Source: Dokdonella sp. (lineage in GTDB: Bacteria > Pseudomonadota > Gammaproteobacteria > Xanthomonadales > Rhodanobacteraceae). From it: a DNA stretch of 64,000 nt. This document shows, one piece after another, positions 55,409 through 64,000 of this stretch. Both the position numbers and the translations under genes were made by a program. Numbering within the stretch: the first letter of the stretch is position 1; each line of letters begins with the position of its first letter. Where the stretch lies: positions 1-64,000 of the forward strand of contig JAHCAR010000008.1 of NCBI GenBank assembly GCA_019634795.1, read 5' to 3'. The notes beneath the pieces were generated by a model. The model saw nothing but the letters and a program-made list of their open reading frames with translations. It made no database searches and was not told the DNA's origin.

Positions 55409-58146
55409 TCGATCACAAAGACCACGGCGCTGCGCGCCGGCACATGGAAGCGTCCGTGCTTCGCGTCGAAGACGGCCTGCTCGCGCACCCGCGCATCGGC
55501 GGCAGCGGCGCGACGCTGCACGGGATGCAGTTGCCACGCCTTGTCGCGCTCGGCATCGACAACGTAGTCGGCTGGCCGGGGATCGACATTGATGAAGAAC
55601 ATGAGCTCGGCGTAGCGCGCGTCGGACAGCTCGCGGCCATCGAGATGAGCGACGACCAGGGTGGCGATCTGGTCGGGGCCGGTGTTGAGGAAGCGCAGGC
55701 GCTTGCGCACTTCGTCGGCGCTGCGCAGGCGAAACAGCGACGAACTCTCCCGCAGGCGCAGGAGGTCGAAGAAGACATCGCGCGTCCACTGGATGAGCTT
55801 GGCAGAAGGCTTGAGCGCGGGATCGGCGAGCAGCGGGCGCAGCAGCGGCCAGTCGGCGCCATTGTCGGCGGCTGGCGGCAGGCCGCTGCCGAATCCATTG
55901 TCGCGGAAGCTCCAGTCGATACGGTTGAACCAGTCGCCCGAATCGTAGCTGTTGCGATCCAGCGACTTGCTGCGCAGGCCCTCGATGCCGGCGTGGAAAT
56001 AGGCGATGCCCTGGCTGAACATCGGGATCGCCGCTGCGAGGATCTGCACACGCGCGCGCTCCGCGGCCGGAGTCGACGGCGGTAGCTTGAGGACGTTGAT
56101 GTCGAACAGCGTCGGGTTGTCGTGGTTCTCGACGTAGTTGACCACCTCGCCCGGTTCGCTCGCGTAGCCGGCCGGCTGGCCGGCGTAGTCGATGCCCGCC
56201 AGTGGCAGGATGGCTCCGCCGGCCGTCTGCATCGTGTAGTCCGCGAGCGTGCCGGCCAGTCCGACCCGGACCAGATCGGCCGCACGCAGCAGGTCGGCCC
56301 GCGTCGCGCGTCCCTCGGCCATTGCATTGGGCGCGTAGTCGAGGCCGTTGACGTAACCCTGGCGCGCCAGCAGGTCGACGCCCGAGTCGCAGCAGCCACC
56401 GCCACGCACGGCATCGCGGGCCCGATCGGAGAACGTGGCGATGCCGCTTCCGGCGAGGGAACGCTGCGAGGCCTGCACGAAGCGCGCGCCGTCGGCCACC
56501 TCGCCGAAATTCCAGCCCTCGCCGAGCAAGACGACGTGCCGCCCACGCGCCTCGTCGGCGGCGGCCTGCACGGCCTCCATGGCGGCGCGCGGCTGGTGGC
56601 CCATCAGGTCGAAGCGGAACGAATCGATGTGGTACTCGCGCGCCCAGGTCGCCACCGAGTCGCGCATCAGCCTGGCCATCATGCGCTGCTCGATGGCGGT
56701 GTTCGCGCAGCAGGTCGAGCGCTCGATCGCGCCGTTCGCATCGAGCCGGTGGTAGTAGTCGGGCACGATGCGGTCGAGCACCGATCCGGCCACCTGGCCG
56801 GCCGCACTGGTGTGGTTGTAGACCACGTCCATGCCGACGCGCAGGCCGATCCGGTGCAGGGCCATGACCATGCGCCGGAACTCGCGGATGCGCACGCGCG
56901 GGTCGGCCGCATCGCTGGCGTAGCTGCCTTCCGGTGCCGTGTAGTGCAGCGGCTCGTAACCCCAGTTGTAGCAGTCGCGCTCGCGCGTCGCCGCGATCAG
57001 GGCCTGCTGTTGCTCGCCGGCCGGCGGCCCCTTCGGCCACGGCGTCAGGCAGCCGGTCTCGGGAATCGTCGCGATGTCGAACACCGGCAGCAGGTGCAGG
57101 TCGGTCATGCCGGCCGCGGCCAGCGCGCGCAGGTGGCGCATGCCGTCGCTGGCGGTATCGGTGAAAGCGAGGTACTTGCCGCGATGGCCGGCAGGAACGC
57201 TGGCGTCGTTGACCGAGAAATCGCGCAGGTGCAGTTCGTAGATGCGCATGTCGGTCGCCGCCGCGATGGGCGCCGGGCTGCGATCGGCGGCCCAGCCTTC
57301 GGGTTCCGTATCGGCCGCGTCGAGCGCGCCGATCCAGCTGTGCCGCGAGTCGGCATCGAGGCTCTGGCTGTACGGATCGGTGACCCGATTGCGCACGATG
57401 CCGTGGCCACGCACGAACACATCGACCAGCAAGGTATAGGTCTGGTTGGCATGACTGCCTTGAAGGCCGATCGACCAGGCGCCGCTGTCGCCATCGCGCT
57501 GCATCGGCAGGACCTGCGCCGCGTTGGCGTCGTCTTTCGCGAACAGGCACAGCACGACACGTCGTGCGGTCGGTGCCCAGACCGCGATCCGCGTCTGCGC
57601 TGGCGTGATCGCGACGCCCAGCGCCTGCCGTTCGGCGGCATCGGCATACAGCGCGTCGAGCGCGGCGGCCGGCTGCACATGGGTCGCATCGATGACGCGC
57701 TCGCGGGCGTCGACTTCGGCCAGTACCAGCTGTCCGCGCAGTCGCTCGCCCAGCCCGGCCCGATCACGCTTGCGCAAACCAAGTTCGACGCCCGTGCCGA
57801 GGTAGTGGAAGCGCGCCGCTTGATCCTCCGGCAGCGCCTCGGTGGCGAGCTCGAGCCGCAAGGTCATGTCGGCGCCGGTCACACGCTGCCCTGCCACGGT
57901 CTCGATCCGGCCACGCTCCGATGCATAGAGCCGGTAGCGTCCATCGGCCGGCTTGCCGGGCCAGCGCAGGCGGCCGCCATCGAGCCAGACCGCGCGCGCA
58001 TCGAGCGGTGCGCCGGCGCTGGCGGGATCGAGCGTCGTTGCAAATTCCGGTCGGCTGCAATCGGCGTCGCTCGGCGCTGCGGCCAGGGTCGCTTCCATCC
58101 ACAGCAGGCCGGCGAGCGCGATCCGCCATGGCCAGGACCTGCGCAT
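55405..58146 (-). CDS. secreted pullulanase-type alpha-1,6-glucosidase (GH13)
   Basis: 913 aa. Signal peptide ([20 protein letters not shown]). N-terminal beta-domains (about 30-290) precede the barrel, which has [11 protein letters not shown] and the pullulanase motif [17 protein letters not shown]. Catalytic residues: Asp in [11 protein letters not shown], Glu in [10 protein letters not shown] and Asp in [12 protein letters not shown]. Two cysteine pairs ([15 protein letters not shown]) are unusual. It cuts alpha-1,6 branches of pullulan or amylopectin. The start overlaps the symporter stop by one base (TGATG). The periplasmic location fits a role with the GH97 enzyme. Confidence 0.93.
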   Translation of the reverse strand: MRRSWPWRIALAGLLWMEATLAAAPSDADCSRPEFATTLDPASAGAPLDARAVWLDGGRLRWPGKPADGRYRLYASERGRIETVAGQRVTGADMTLRLELATEALPEDQAARFHYLGTGVELGLRKRDRAGLGERLRGQLVLAEVDARERVIDATHVQPAAALDALYADAAERQALGVAITPAQTRIAVWAPTARRVVLCLFAKDDANAAQVLPMQRDGDSGAWSIGLQGSHANQTYTLLVDVFVRGHGIVRNRVTDPYSQSLDADSRHSWIGALDAADTEPEGWAADRSPAPIAAATDMRIYELHLRDFSVNDASVPAGHRGKYLAFTDTASDGMRHLRALAAAGMTDLHLLPVFDIATIPETGCLTPWPKGPPAGEQQQALIAATRERDCYNWGYEPLHYTAPEGSYASDAADPRVRIREFRRMVMALHRIGLRVGMDVVYNHTSAAGQVAGSVLDRIVPDYYHRLDANGAIERSTCCANTAIEQRMMARLMRDSVATWAREYHIDSFRFDLMGHQPRAAMEAVQAAADEARGRHVVLLGEGWNFGEVADGARFVQASQRSLAGSGIATFSDRARDAVRGGGCCDSGVDLLARQGYVNGLDYAPNAMAEGRATRADLLRAADLVRVGLAGTLADYTMQTAGGAILPLAGIDYAGQPAGYASEPGEVVNYVENHDNPTLFDINVLKLPPSTPAAERARVQILAAAIPMFSQGIAYFHAGIEGLRSKSLDRNSYDSGDWFNRIDWSFRDNGFGSGLPPAADNGADWPLLRPLLADPALKPSAKLIQWTRDVFFDLLRLRESSSLFRLRSADEVRKRLRFLNTGPDQIATLVVAHLDGRELSDARYAELMFFINVDPRPADYVVDAERDKAWQLHPVQRRAAAADARVREQAVFDAKHGRFHVPARSAVVFVIE

Positions 58147-59561
58147 CAGGAGGTCCCGGCGACCACGACGGGCCTCGCCACAGTGCGGTCGACCGCAAGC
58201 ATCACGAGCAGGGTCGAGGCCAGCGTGATCGCCATCAGGTGGATGTAGTGCAGCGGCGACCAGACGAAGGTGAAAACCGCATACAGGGCCGCACCGAAGG
58301 CAATGCCGATCTTGACCGCATGGGCGCTGCCGTGGCGCATGAACACGGCGGCCAGGAAGGCCGCCAGCACCGGCATCGAATAGAGCCCGTTGAGGCGCTG
58401 CAGGGTGTCGACGATGCTTTGCGCGTGCTGGAACAGCGGCACCATGGCCACGCCGATCACGGCGAACAGGGTGGCCACGCGCTGGCCGATCTTCTTCACG
58501 TCGGCATCGGCATTGACCAGCGGCACGTGCAGGTCGCAGGTGTAGAGCGCGGCCGCCGAGTTGAGGCAGGAATTGAAGCTCGACAGCACGGCGCCGACGA
58601 TCATCGCGGCGAACGCACCGGACAGCCACGGCGGCAGCACGTCGCCGACCAGGCGGCCATAGGCGACATCGCCGATGTCGCCGTAGAGCTTGTAGGCGAT
58701 CACGCCGGGGAAAACGACGATCAGCGGAATCACGAGCTTGAACGCGGCCGCCGCATAGATGCCCTTCTGCGCCTCGCGCACCGATTTCGCGGCCATGGCG
58801 CGCTGGGCGATCACCATGTTGGTGCCCCAGTAGAAGATGTGGATGAACAGCATGCCGGTGAGCAGGGTGTGCCAGGGAATATCCGACTCGTCGCTGCCGA
58901 TCAGCGACCAGCGTTCGGCCGGCACGCCGGACAGGTCCCAGTGCACGGCAGCCAGGGCGAACACGGTCACGGCCAGGCCCATGACGAGCAGGCCGACCCC
59001 GTTGAAGGTGTCGGAGACCGCAATCGCGCGCAGTCCGCCGAAGGCCGCATAGAGCAGGCCGCCGAGTGCGAAGGCGGCGGCGATGACGACGACCGGGGCG
59101 TCGAGGGCGAACATCGACTTCATGAACACCGCACCGGTGTAGAGCACGACCGGCAGCAGGATGAACATGTAGCCGACCAGGAACAGCACCGAAACGAGAC
59201 GGCGCAGGCCAGGGTCACCGAGCCGGCGTTCGAGCAGTTCGGTGGTCGTCGTGCAGTTGTACTTGTAGTACATCGGCACCAGCACGTGGGCGAGCACGAG
59301 CAGGCCGGCCGCGGCGCCGAACTCCCACCAGGCGACCAGCATCATCTGGGCCCCGTTCATGCCGACGATCTGCTCGGCACTGATGTTCGTCAGCAGCAGC
59401 GAGCCGGCGACGTAGGGCCAGGCCAGGCCGCCGCCGGCGAGGAAGTAGTCCTTCGATGCGTCGGCGCTGTGGCGCGCGCGGCCGCAGACCCACCAGGTCA
59501 GCAGCGCGACCAGCGCGGTCAGGGCGACGAACACCGAAACCTGGATCAGACCTGCGTTCAA
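58146..59561 (-). CDS. sodium:solute symporter (SSS family), probable sugar transporter
   Basis: 471 aa, inner membrane, about 13 transmembrane helices. Family signatures: DYFLAGGGLAWPYVAGSLLLTNISAEQIVGMNG, GGLRAIAVSDTFNGVGLLV, and GAVLSSFNSCLNSAAALYTCDL. Many SSS proteins exceed 500 aa, so this is at the short end. The start is TTG with GGGGGTG ahead; no better ATG is seen. First gene of the symporter-pullulanase-halogenase-GH97 operon. It would import glucose or a maltodextrin released in the periplasm. Confidence 0.91.
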   Translation of the reverse strand: MNAGLIQVSVFVALTALVALLTWWVCGRARHSADASKDYFLAGGGLAWPYVAGSLLLTNISAEQIVGMNGAQMMLVAWWEFGAAAGLLVLAHVLVPMYYKYNCTTTTELLERRLGDPGLRRLVSVLFLVGYMFILLPVVLYTGAVFMKSMFALDAPVVVIAAAFALGGLLYAAFGGLRAIAVSDTFNGVGLLVMGLAVTVFALAAVHWDLSGVPAERWSLIGSDESDIPWHTLLTGMLFIHIFYWGTNMVIAQRAMAAKSVREAQKGIYAAAAFKLVIPLIVVFPGVIAYKLYGDIGDVAYGRLVGDVLPPWLSGAFAAMIVGAVLSSFNSCLNSAAALYTCDLHVPLVNADADVKKIGQRVATLFAVIGVAMVPLFQHAQSIVDTLQRLNGLYSMPVLAAFLAAVFMRHGSAHAVKIGIAFGAALYAVFTFVWSPLHYIHLMAITLASTLLVMLAVDRTVARPVVVAGTS

Positions 59562-59658
59562 CGATCACCCCCGCCAAGTAGCCATGGCGCCGCCAACGGC
59601 AACGCACTCGAGTGGCAACGCTAATCCGATTCGCCGGTCTGCGAGCGCCGCGCGATGC

Positions 59659-59673
59659 ATGAATACGTATGCA
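59659..59673. promoter_or_regulatory. LacI-like operator between symporter and GH13 glucosidase genes
   Basis: ATGAATACGTATGCA is the exact reverse complement of the 15 bases at 36797-36811. It lies about 98 bp from the symporter start and 104 bp from the glucosidase start, in the middle of a 215-bp divergent gap. One LacI-family regulator probably controls both loci. Confidence 0.65.
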
Positions 59674-59776
59674 CAAACTACCGGCATGCGCGCAGGCCGG
59701 CGTTAAGCTGCAGACTGCAGACTTGGCACCATCGATGCCCCGCGCAATTTCTGCGCCGGAGGCCCGGGACGAATGA

Positions 59777-61393
59777 ATGAGCAGACAACCGTGGTGGCGC
59801 GGAGCCGTCATCTACCAGATCTACCCGCGCAGTTTCCAGGACACCAATGGCGACGGCGTCGGCGACCTGCCCGGCATCATCGAACGCCTCGACTACGTGG
59901 CCAGCCTCGGTGTCGATGCGATCTGGGTGTCGCCGTTCTTCAAGTCGCCGATGGCCGACTTCGGCTACGACATCGCCGACTATCGTGACGTCGACCCGCT
60001 GTTCGGCACGCTCGCCGATTTCGACCGCCTCGTCGCGAAAGCGCACGAACTCGGCCTCAAGGTCGTCATCGACCAGGTCCTCAGCCACACCTCGATCGAC
60101 CACGCCTGGTTCCGCGAGAGCCGCGAGAACCGGACCAATGCCAAGGCCGACTGGTACGTCTGGGCCGACGCGCGCGAGGACGGCACGCCGCCGAACAACT
60201 GGCTGTCGATCTTCGGCGGGGTGGCCTGGAAATGGGAGCCGCGCCGGCGCCAGTATTTCCTGCACAACTTCCTCGCCTCGCAACCCGACCTCAATTTCCA
60301 CAACCCCGAGGTGCGCCAGGCCGCGCTCGACAACGTCCGCTTCTGGCTCGATCGCGGCGTCGACGGCCTGCGCCTCGACGCGATCAACTTCTGCTTCCAC
60401 GACCCGCAATTGCGCGACAACCCGCCGAAGCCCGAAGCCATGCGCATCGGCCGCGGCTTCAGCCCGGACAATCCCTACGCCTACCAGTACCACTACTACA
60501 ACAACACCCAGCCCGAAAACCTCGGCTTCATCCGCGAGCTGCGCGCCGTGCTCGACCGCTACCCCGACGTCGCCGCGCTCGGCGAGATCTCCTCGGAGGA
60601 TTCGCTGGCGACGATGGCCGAGTACACCGGGCCCGACCGCCTGCACATGGGCTACAGCTTCGAGTTGCTGACCGACGAGTTCTCGACCCGGCATGTCCGC
60701 GACACCGTGCAGAGCCTCGAGGCGAAGATGACCGAGGGCTGGCCGTGCTGGTCGATCTCCAACCACGACGTGCAGCGCGTGGCCAGCCGCTGGGGCGTCG
60801 CCGATGCGCCCTCGCACCTGGCCAGCCTGCTCAGTGCGATGGTCTGTTCGCTGCGCGGCTCGGTCTGCGTGTTCCAGGGCGAGGAACTCGGCCTGACCGA
60901 GGTCGACCTGCCCTTCGAACTGCTGCAGGATCCCTACGGCATCGCGTTCTGGCCGAACTACAAGGGCCGCGACGGCTGCCGCACGCCGATGCCGTGGACC
61001 AAGGCCGAAAACGGCGGCTTCTCGTGCGCGCGCCCGTGGTTGCCGGTGCCCGAATCGCATCGCCGCAACAGCGTCGAGGCGCAGGACGCCGATCCCGACT
61101 CGCCGCTGCAGCGCTTCCGCAGCTTCATGCATTGGCGCAAGCGGCAGCCGGCGCTGATCCACGGCGAGGTCCGCATGCTGACCGCGCCCGAACCGGTGCT
61201 CGCACTCGAACGTCGTCTCGATGGCGTCGTCCTGCGCGCCTGGTTCAATACCGGCAGCGAAGCCTGCGTGTTCTCGATCGATCCGCTCGCCGGCTTGCGC
61301 GCGCTGGAAGGCCACGGTCTGCTCGCCGGCGAACTCGGCGAATCGCGCGTGCAGCTGCCGGCCTTCGGCGTGCTGTTCGCGAGCACGGGCTGA
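59777..61393 (+). CDS. GH13 oligo-alpha-glucosidase
   Basis: 538 aa, no signal peptide, so cytosolic. The barrel starts WWRGAVIYQIYPRSFQDTNGDGVGDL. Catalytic residues: Asp in GVDGLRLDAINF, Glu in AALGEISSED and Asp in SISNHDVQRVASRW. The substrate loop KSPMADFGYDIADY and GCRTPMPW are typical of the alpha-glucosidase/oligo-1,6-glucosidase subgroup (GH13_23-like). It would cleave imported maltodextrins to glucose for the zwf pathway. Divergent from the symporter gene; an ATG at 59773 is out of frame. GGGA lies seven bases ahead. Confidence 0.93.
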   Translation: MSRQPWWRGAVIYQIYPRSFQDTNGDGVGDLPGIIERLDYVASLGVDAIWVSPFFKSPMADFGYDIADYRDVDPLFGTLADFDRLVAKAHELGLKVVIDQVLSHTSIDHAWFRESRENRTNAKADWYVWADAREDGTPPNNWLSIFGGVAWKWEPRRRQYFLHNFLASQPDLNFHNPEVRQAALDNVRFWLDRGVDGLRLDAINFCFHDPQLRDNPPKPEAMRIGRGFSPDNPYAYQYHYYNNTQPENLGFIRELRAVLDRYPDVAALGEISSEDSLATMAEYTGPDRLHMGYSFELLTDEFSTRHVRDTVQSLEAKMTEGWPCWSISNHDVQRVASRWGVADAPSHLASLLSAMVCSLRGSVCVFQGEELGLTEVDLPFELLQDPYGIAFWPNYKGRDGCRTPMPWTKAENGGFSCARPWLPVPESHRRNSVEAQDADPDSPLQRFRSFMHWRKRQPALIHGEVRMLTAPEPVLALERRLDGVVLRAWFNTGSEACVFSIDPLAGLRALEGHGLLAGELGESRVQLPAFGVLFASTG

Positions 61394-61424
61394 ACGCCTC
61401 TCGCAACCCTCGGCCGCGATGATT

Positions 61425-61452
61425 GTCCGAAAGGACAGGCCGAGCTTGTCCT
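61425..61452. other. alternating small hairpins upstream of zwf
   Basis: GTCC-GAAA-GGAC (61425-61436) forms a tetraloop hairpin. Overlapping it, AGGACA (61432-61437) can instead pair with TGTCCT (61447-61452). Either could end the glucosidase transcript or act in the zwf leader; no T-run is seen. No HexR-type TGTAAT...ATTACA operator was found. Confidence 0.35.
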
Positions 61453-61567
61453 GCGAGACAGCGCGCAATCGATTACCCTCTGTTGCGCTGCGGCATTTGC
61501 AAGCGGACGAGCCGGCGTCCGGACGTCCAAACCCGGCGTGTCATCCAATCAACGAACGGGCTATTCC

Positions 61568-63031
61568 ATGACCGGCAATCCTGCCAATCTGCTGACCATC
61601 TTCGGCGCCACCGGCGACTTGGCCCAGCGCATGCTGTTGCCCTCGCTGTACGGCCTGCAACGCGACGGCCTGCTGCCGAAGGATCTGCGCATCCTCGGTA
61701 CCGCACGCAGCGAGCTCGACGCGCAGGGCTTCCGCGACAGCGTGGCTGCGACCATCGAGAACCGCGTCGCCGCCAGCGAGCGCGACGAAGCGAGCCTGCG
61801 TGCCCTGCTCGAACGCCTCGACTATTGCGCCGCCGGGGTGGACGACGAGGCCTCGATGAATACCCTGGCCGACACCATCGCTGCGGCACGCAACGGCGAC
61901 GTCGTCTACCACCTGAGTACGGCACCGCGCTTCTACGCGCCGATCTGCGAGGCGCTCGGCCAGCGCGGACTCGGCGGCGCCGGCACCCGCGTCCTGCTCG
62001 AGAAACCGATCGGCCACGATCTCGCCTCGGCGATCGCGATCAACGACGGCGTGACCCGCGTGTTCGACGAGGACCGCGTGTTCCGCGTCGATCACTACCT
62101 CGGCAAGGAAGGCGTGCAGAACCTGATCTCGCTGCGCTTCGGCAATGCCCTGTTCGAACCGCTGTGGAACGCGCGGCACATCGAGCAGGTGCAGATCACG
62201 GTCGCCGAAACGGTCGGCGTCGAAGGCCGCGGCGGCTATTACGACAGCTCTGGCGCGATGCGCGACATGCTGCAGAACCACCTGTTGCAGCTGCTCTGCC
62301 TGACCGCGATGGAGCCGCCGTCGCACTTCGATCCGAGCGCGGTGCGCAACGAGAAGCTCAAGGTGCTGCGTTCGCTGCGCCTGATCGGACGCAACGAGGT
62401 CGCCAGCGAAAGCGTGGCCGGGCAATACACGGCCGGCGCCGTCGACGGCGTCGCCGTACCGGGCTACCTGACCGACCTCGGCCATGCCAGCCACACCGAA
62501 ACCTTCGTCGCCCTGCGCGCGCACATCGACAACTGGCGCTGGTCCGGCGTGCCGTTCTACCTGCGCACCGGCAAGCGCATGCCGCGCCGCTGCACCGAGA
62601 TCTACCTGCAGTTCCGCGCCGTGCCGCATTCGATCTTCGCCACCAGCGGCGTGCGCGTCGAGCCGAACGCGATGGTCATCCTGCTGCAGCCCGAGGAGCG
62701 CATCCAGCTGACCCTGATGCACAAGACCCCGGGCCTCGATCGCAACGGCCTGCGCCTGTCCCAGGTCGCGCTCGACCTCGATGTCGACGAGCAGTTCGCC
62801 GCGCACCGGCGCCGGCTCTCCTACGAGCGCCTCTACCTCGATGCGATCGAAGGCAACGGCACGCTGTTCGTGCGCCGCGACGAGACCGAGGCGGCCTGGC
62901 AGTGGGTTGACGCAATCTTCGATGGCTGGAAAGCGTCGGGCAGCACGCCGAAACCGTATCCGGCCGGAACCTGGGGGCCGAGCAGCGCGGTCGCGATGAT
63001 CGAGCGCCACGGCCACAGCTGGCGCGAATAG
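61568..63031 (+). CDS. zwf: glucose-6-phosphate 1-dehydrogenase
   Basis: 487 aa. Oxidises glucose 6-phosphate to 6-phosphogluconolactone with NAD(P)+. N-terminal nucleotide motif LTIFGATGDLAQRMLLPSL (GATGDLA), the substrate and catalytic segment FRVDHYLGKEGVQNL, and FYLRTGKRMPRR in the C-terminal domain are present. Length is normal. The ATG at 61568 follows the family N-terminus; a ten-codon extension is less likely. First of a tight zwf-pgl-edd operon feeding the Entner-Doudoroff pathway. Confidence 0.97.
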   Translation: MTGNPANLLTIFGATGDLAQRMLLPSLYGLQRDGLLPKDLRILGTARSELDAQGFRDSVAATIENRVAASERDEASLRALLERLDYCAAGVDDEASMNTLADTIAAARNGDVVYHLSTAPRFYAPICEALGQRGLGGAGTRVLLEKPIGHDLASAIAINDGVTRVFDEDRVFRVDHYLGKEGVQNLISLRFGNALFEPLWNARHIEQVQITVAETVGVEGRGGYYDSSGAMRDMLQNHLLQLLCLTAMEPPSHFDPSAVRNEKLKVLRSLRLIGRNEVASESVAGQYTAGAVDGVAVPGYLTDLGHASHTETFVALRAHIDNWRWSGVPFYLRTGKRMPRRCTEIYLQFRAVPHSIFATSGVRVEPNAMVILLQPEERIQLTLMHKTPGLDRNGLRLSQVALDLDVDEQFAAHRRRLSYERLYLDAIEGNGTLFVRRDETEAAWQWVDAIFDGWKASGSTPKPYPAGTWGPSSAVAMIERHGHSWRE

Positions 63032-63036
63032 AACCG

Positions 63037-63741
63037 ATGCCCTGGACCGAAACCCGACATGCCGATGCCGACGCGCTGGCCGCCGCCGTGGCCGGACGCC
63101 TCTCGGCCATCGTCGATGAAGCGCTCGCCGCGCGCGACGCGGCCACCCTGGCCCTGGCCGGCGGCCGCACGACGCCACCGATCCTGCGCCATCTGGTCGC
63201 CGCAATGCGCGACGCGTCGAAGCTGACGATCCTGCCGACCGACGAACGCTGGGTGGCGGCCGATCATGCCGACTGCAATGCCCGCCAGTTGCGCGAAGCC
63301 TTCGCCGGCGTCGACGGCGTGCGCTGGGTCACGCTCGCGCCGGATCGACCGCGCGGCAAGGCCGATGCAGGCTTCGCCAATGCCATGCTGTCGACGGTCG
63401 AGGCGGCCTTCGATGCCTGCCTGCTCGGCATGGGCGCCGACGGCCATTTCGCCTCGCTGTTTCCCGGCGCGGCCAATCTGCGTGCCGCGCTCGATCCGGC
63501 CAGCGACGCGGCCGCCGTGGCCATCGTTCCCGATCCGATGCCGGTGGCGGGTCCGCATCCGCGCATCAGCCTGAGCCTGGCCCGCCTGCTGCACAGCCGC
63601 CACATCCTGCTCGCCGTGACCGGCCACGAGAAGCACGCCGTGCTCGCCCGCGCCATGCGCGAGAACGATCTGATGCACCTGCCGGTCGCCGCCCTGCTGC
63701 ATACCGCCGGCAGCCACGTGGAAATCCACTGGAGTCCCTGA
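63037..63741 (+). CDS. pgl: 6-phosphogluconolactonase
   Basis: 234 aa, DevB/SOL type. It hydrolyses 6-phosphogluconolactone. Motifs: LALAGGRTTPPILRHL, ILPTDERWVAADHADCNARQL (the typical DERWV), LLGMGADGHFASLFPG, and LAVTGHEKHAVL. It begins five bases after zwf stops and overlaps the next gene by one base (TGATG). Confidence 0.96.
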   Translation: MPWTETRHADADALAAAVAGRLSAIVDEALAARDAATLALAGGRTTPPILRHLVAAMRDASKLTILPTDERWVAADHADCNARQLREAFAGVDGVRWVTLAPDRPRGKADAGFANAMLSTVEAAFDACLLGMGADGHFASLFPGAANLRAALDPASDAAAVAIVPDPMPVAGPHPRISLSLARLLHSRHILLAVTGHEKHAVLARAMRENDLMHLPVAALLHTAGSHVEIHWSP

Positions 63742-64000
63742 TGAGCCTGCATCCCGTCATCGAACGCGTGACCACGCGCATCGCCGAACGCAGCCGCGAC
63801 CTGCGCGACGACTACTTGTCGCGAATGGAGGCGCTGCGCACGCGCAACCCGGCGCGTGCGCGCCTGAGCTGTGGCAACCTGGCCCACGGCTTCGCCGCGG
63901 CCGGCGCCGACAAGCCGCTGCTGCGCGGCGCGCGCGGCGGCAACATCGGCATCGTCACCGCCTACAACGACATGCTCTCGGCGCACCAGCCGATGGAACA
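63741..64000 (+). CDS. edd: phosphogluconate dehydratase, N-terminal part (cut by window end)
   Basis: The first 86 codons are present: MSLHPVIERVTTRIAERS, then ARLSCGNLAHGFAA, and GNIGIVTAYNDMLSAHQP at the window edge. These match the N-terminus of Edd, the iron-sulfur dehydratase of the Entner-Doudoroff pathway; the SCGNLAHG segment and YNDMLSAHQP are diagnostic. Coupled to pgl by TGATG. The rest of the gene and probably eda lie beyond the window. Confidence 0.94.
   Translation, partial: MSLHPVIERVTTRIAERSRDLRDDYLSRMEALRTRNPARARLSCGNLAHGFAAAGADKPLLRGARGGNIGIVTAYNDMLSAHQPME

Noticed and set aside
53870-57550. Apparent 1226-residue fusion ending in the halogenase
   Set aside because: The first 714 codons are out-of-frame readings of the pullulanase gene. 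The real halogenase start at 55408 overlaps the pullulanase stop.
56122-58248. 708-residue open frame antisense to the pullulanase
   Set aside because: Same type of antisense shadow; the minus strand carries catalytic motifs and coupled start/stop overlaps.
61394-61567. HexR operator upstream of zwf
   Set aside because: No TGTAAT-type dyad was found; only short GC-containing hairpins are present.

Overview
The window is GC-rich, densely coded DNA from a gammaproteobacterium, most likely of the order Lysobacterales (Xanthomonadales) and possibly the Rhodanobacteraceae. This placement is inferred from: the glyA-nrdR-ribD-ribE-ribBA order; two-subunit E1 plus E2 oxo-acid dehydrogenase genes; a Xanthomonas/Caulobacter-type TonB receptor next to glucan hydrolases and a flavin halogenase; a secreted CSLREAI protein ending in an FADGFD tail; and abundant REP-like palindromes containing GTAGGAGCGGCTTCAGCCGC. 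No rRNA, tRNA, CRISPR array, phage or transposase gene was seen.

Layout. 1-5 kb: aromatic amino-acid catabolism (hpd with a divergent marR, kynA, a POT peptide transporter) and a tandem REP-like repeat block. 5-9.2 kb: pyruvate or branched-chain 2-oxoacid dehydrogenase operon (E1 alpha, E1 beta, a small secreted membrane-anchored protein, E2). 9.3-14.2 kb, minus strand: glyA, nrdR, ribD, ribE and a ribB gene whose RibA-like domain has lost its zinc cysteines. 14.3-21.6 kb, minus strand: a continuous gene series from pssA through a GAF-PP2C-HATPase protein, a STAS protein, MlaE/MlaF/MlaD-type lipid transporter genes and a PqiC-like lipoprotein to a HolD-like protein and rimI. 21.7-33.7 kb: housekeeping and envelope genes (DUF4124, proS, a VTT membrane protein, cardiolipin synthase, an orphan lipoamide dehydrogenase-like enzyme, an ECF sigma/Ser-Thr kinase pair, ppa, DUF2333).

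33.9-42 kb and 51.5-61.4 kb hold an alpha-glucan system: TonB receptor, secreted amylase, GH97 glucosidase, flavin halogenase, pullulanase-type enzyme, sodium/solute symporter and GH13 glucosidase. The same LacI-like dyad (TGCATACGTATTCAT) lies in the middle of both divergent promoter regions, 23 kb apart, which suggests one regulon. Downstream, zwf-pgl-edd (edd cut by the window edge) would take the glucose into the Entner-Doudoroff pathway.

42-51.3 kb is accessory: small secreted proteins of unknown function, a beta-helix CSLREAI protein, a fasciclin protein divergent from a B12-type MerR (LitR/CarH-like) regulator with an array of TTGTCCA half-sites between them, an AraC-VOC-SRPBCC operon and an esterase-like hydrolase.

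The strongest candidates for undescribed biology are the phospholipid-synthesis/partner-switch/Mla operon (14-21.6 kb), the B12-MerR operator array (47.3-47.5 kb), the two-locus glucan regulon, and a 219-bp nested foldback element inside the mla operon.
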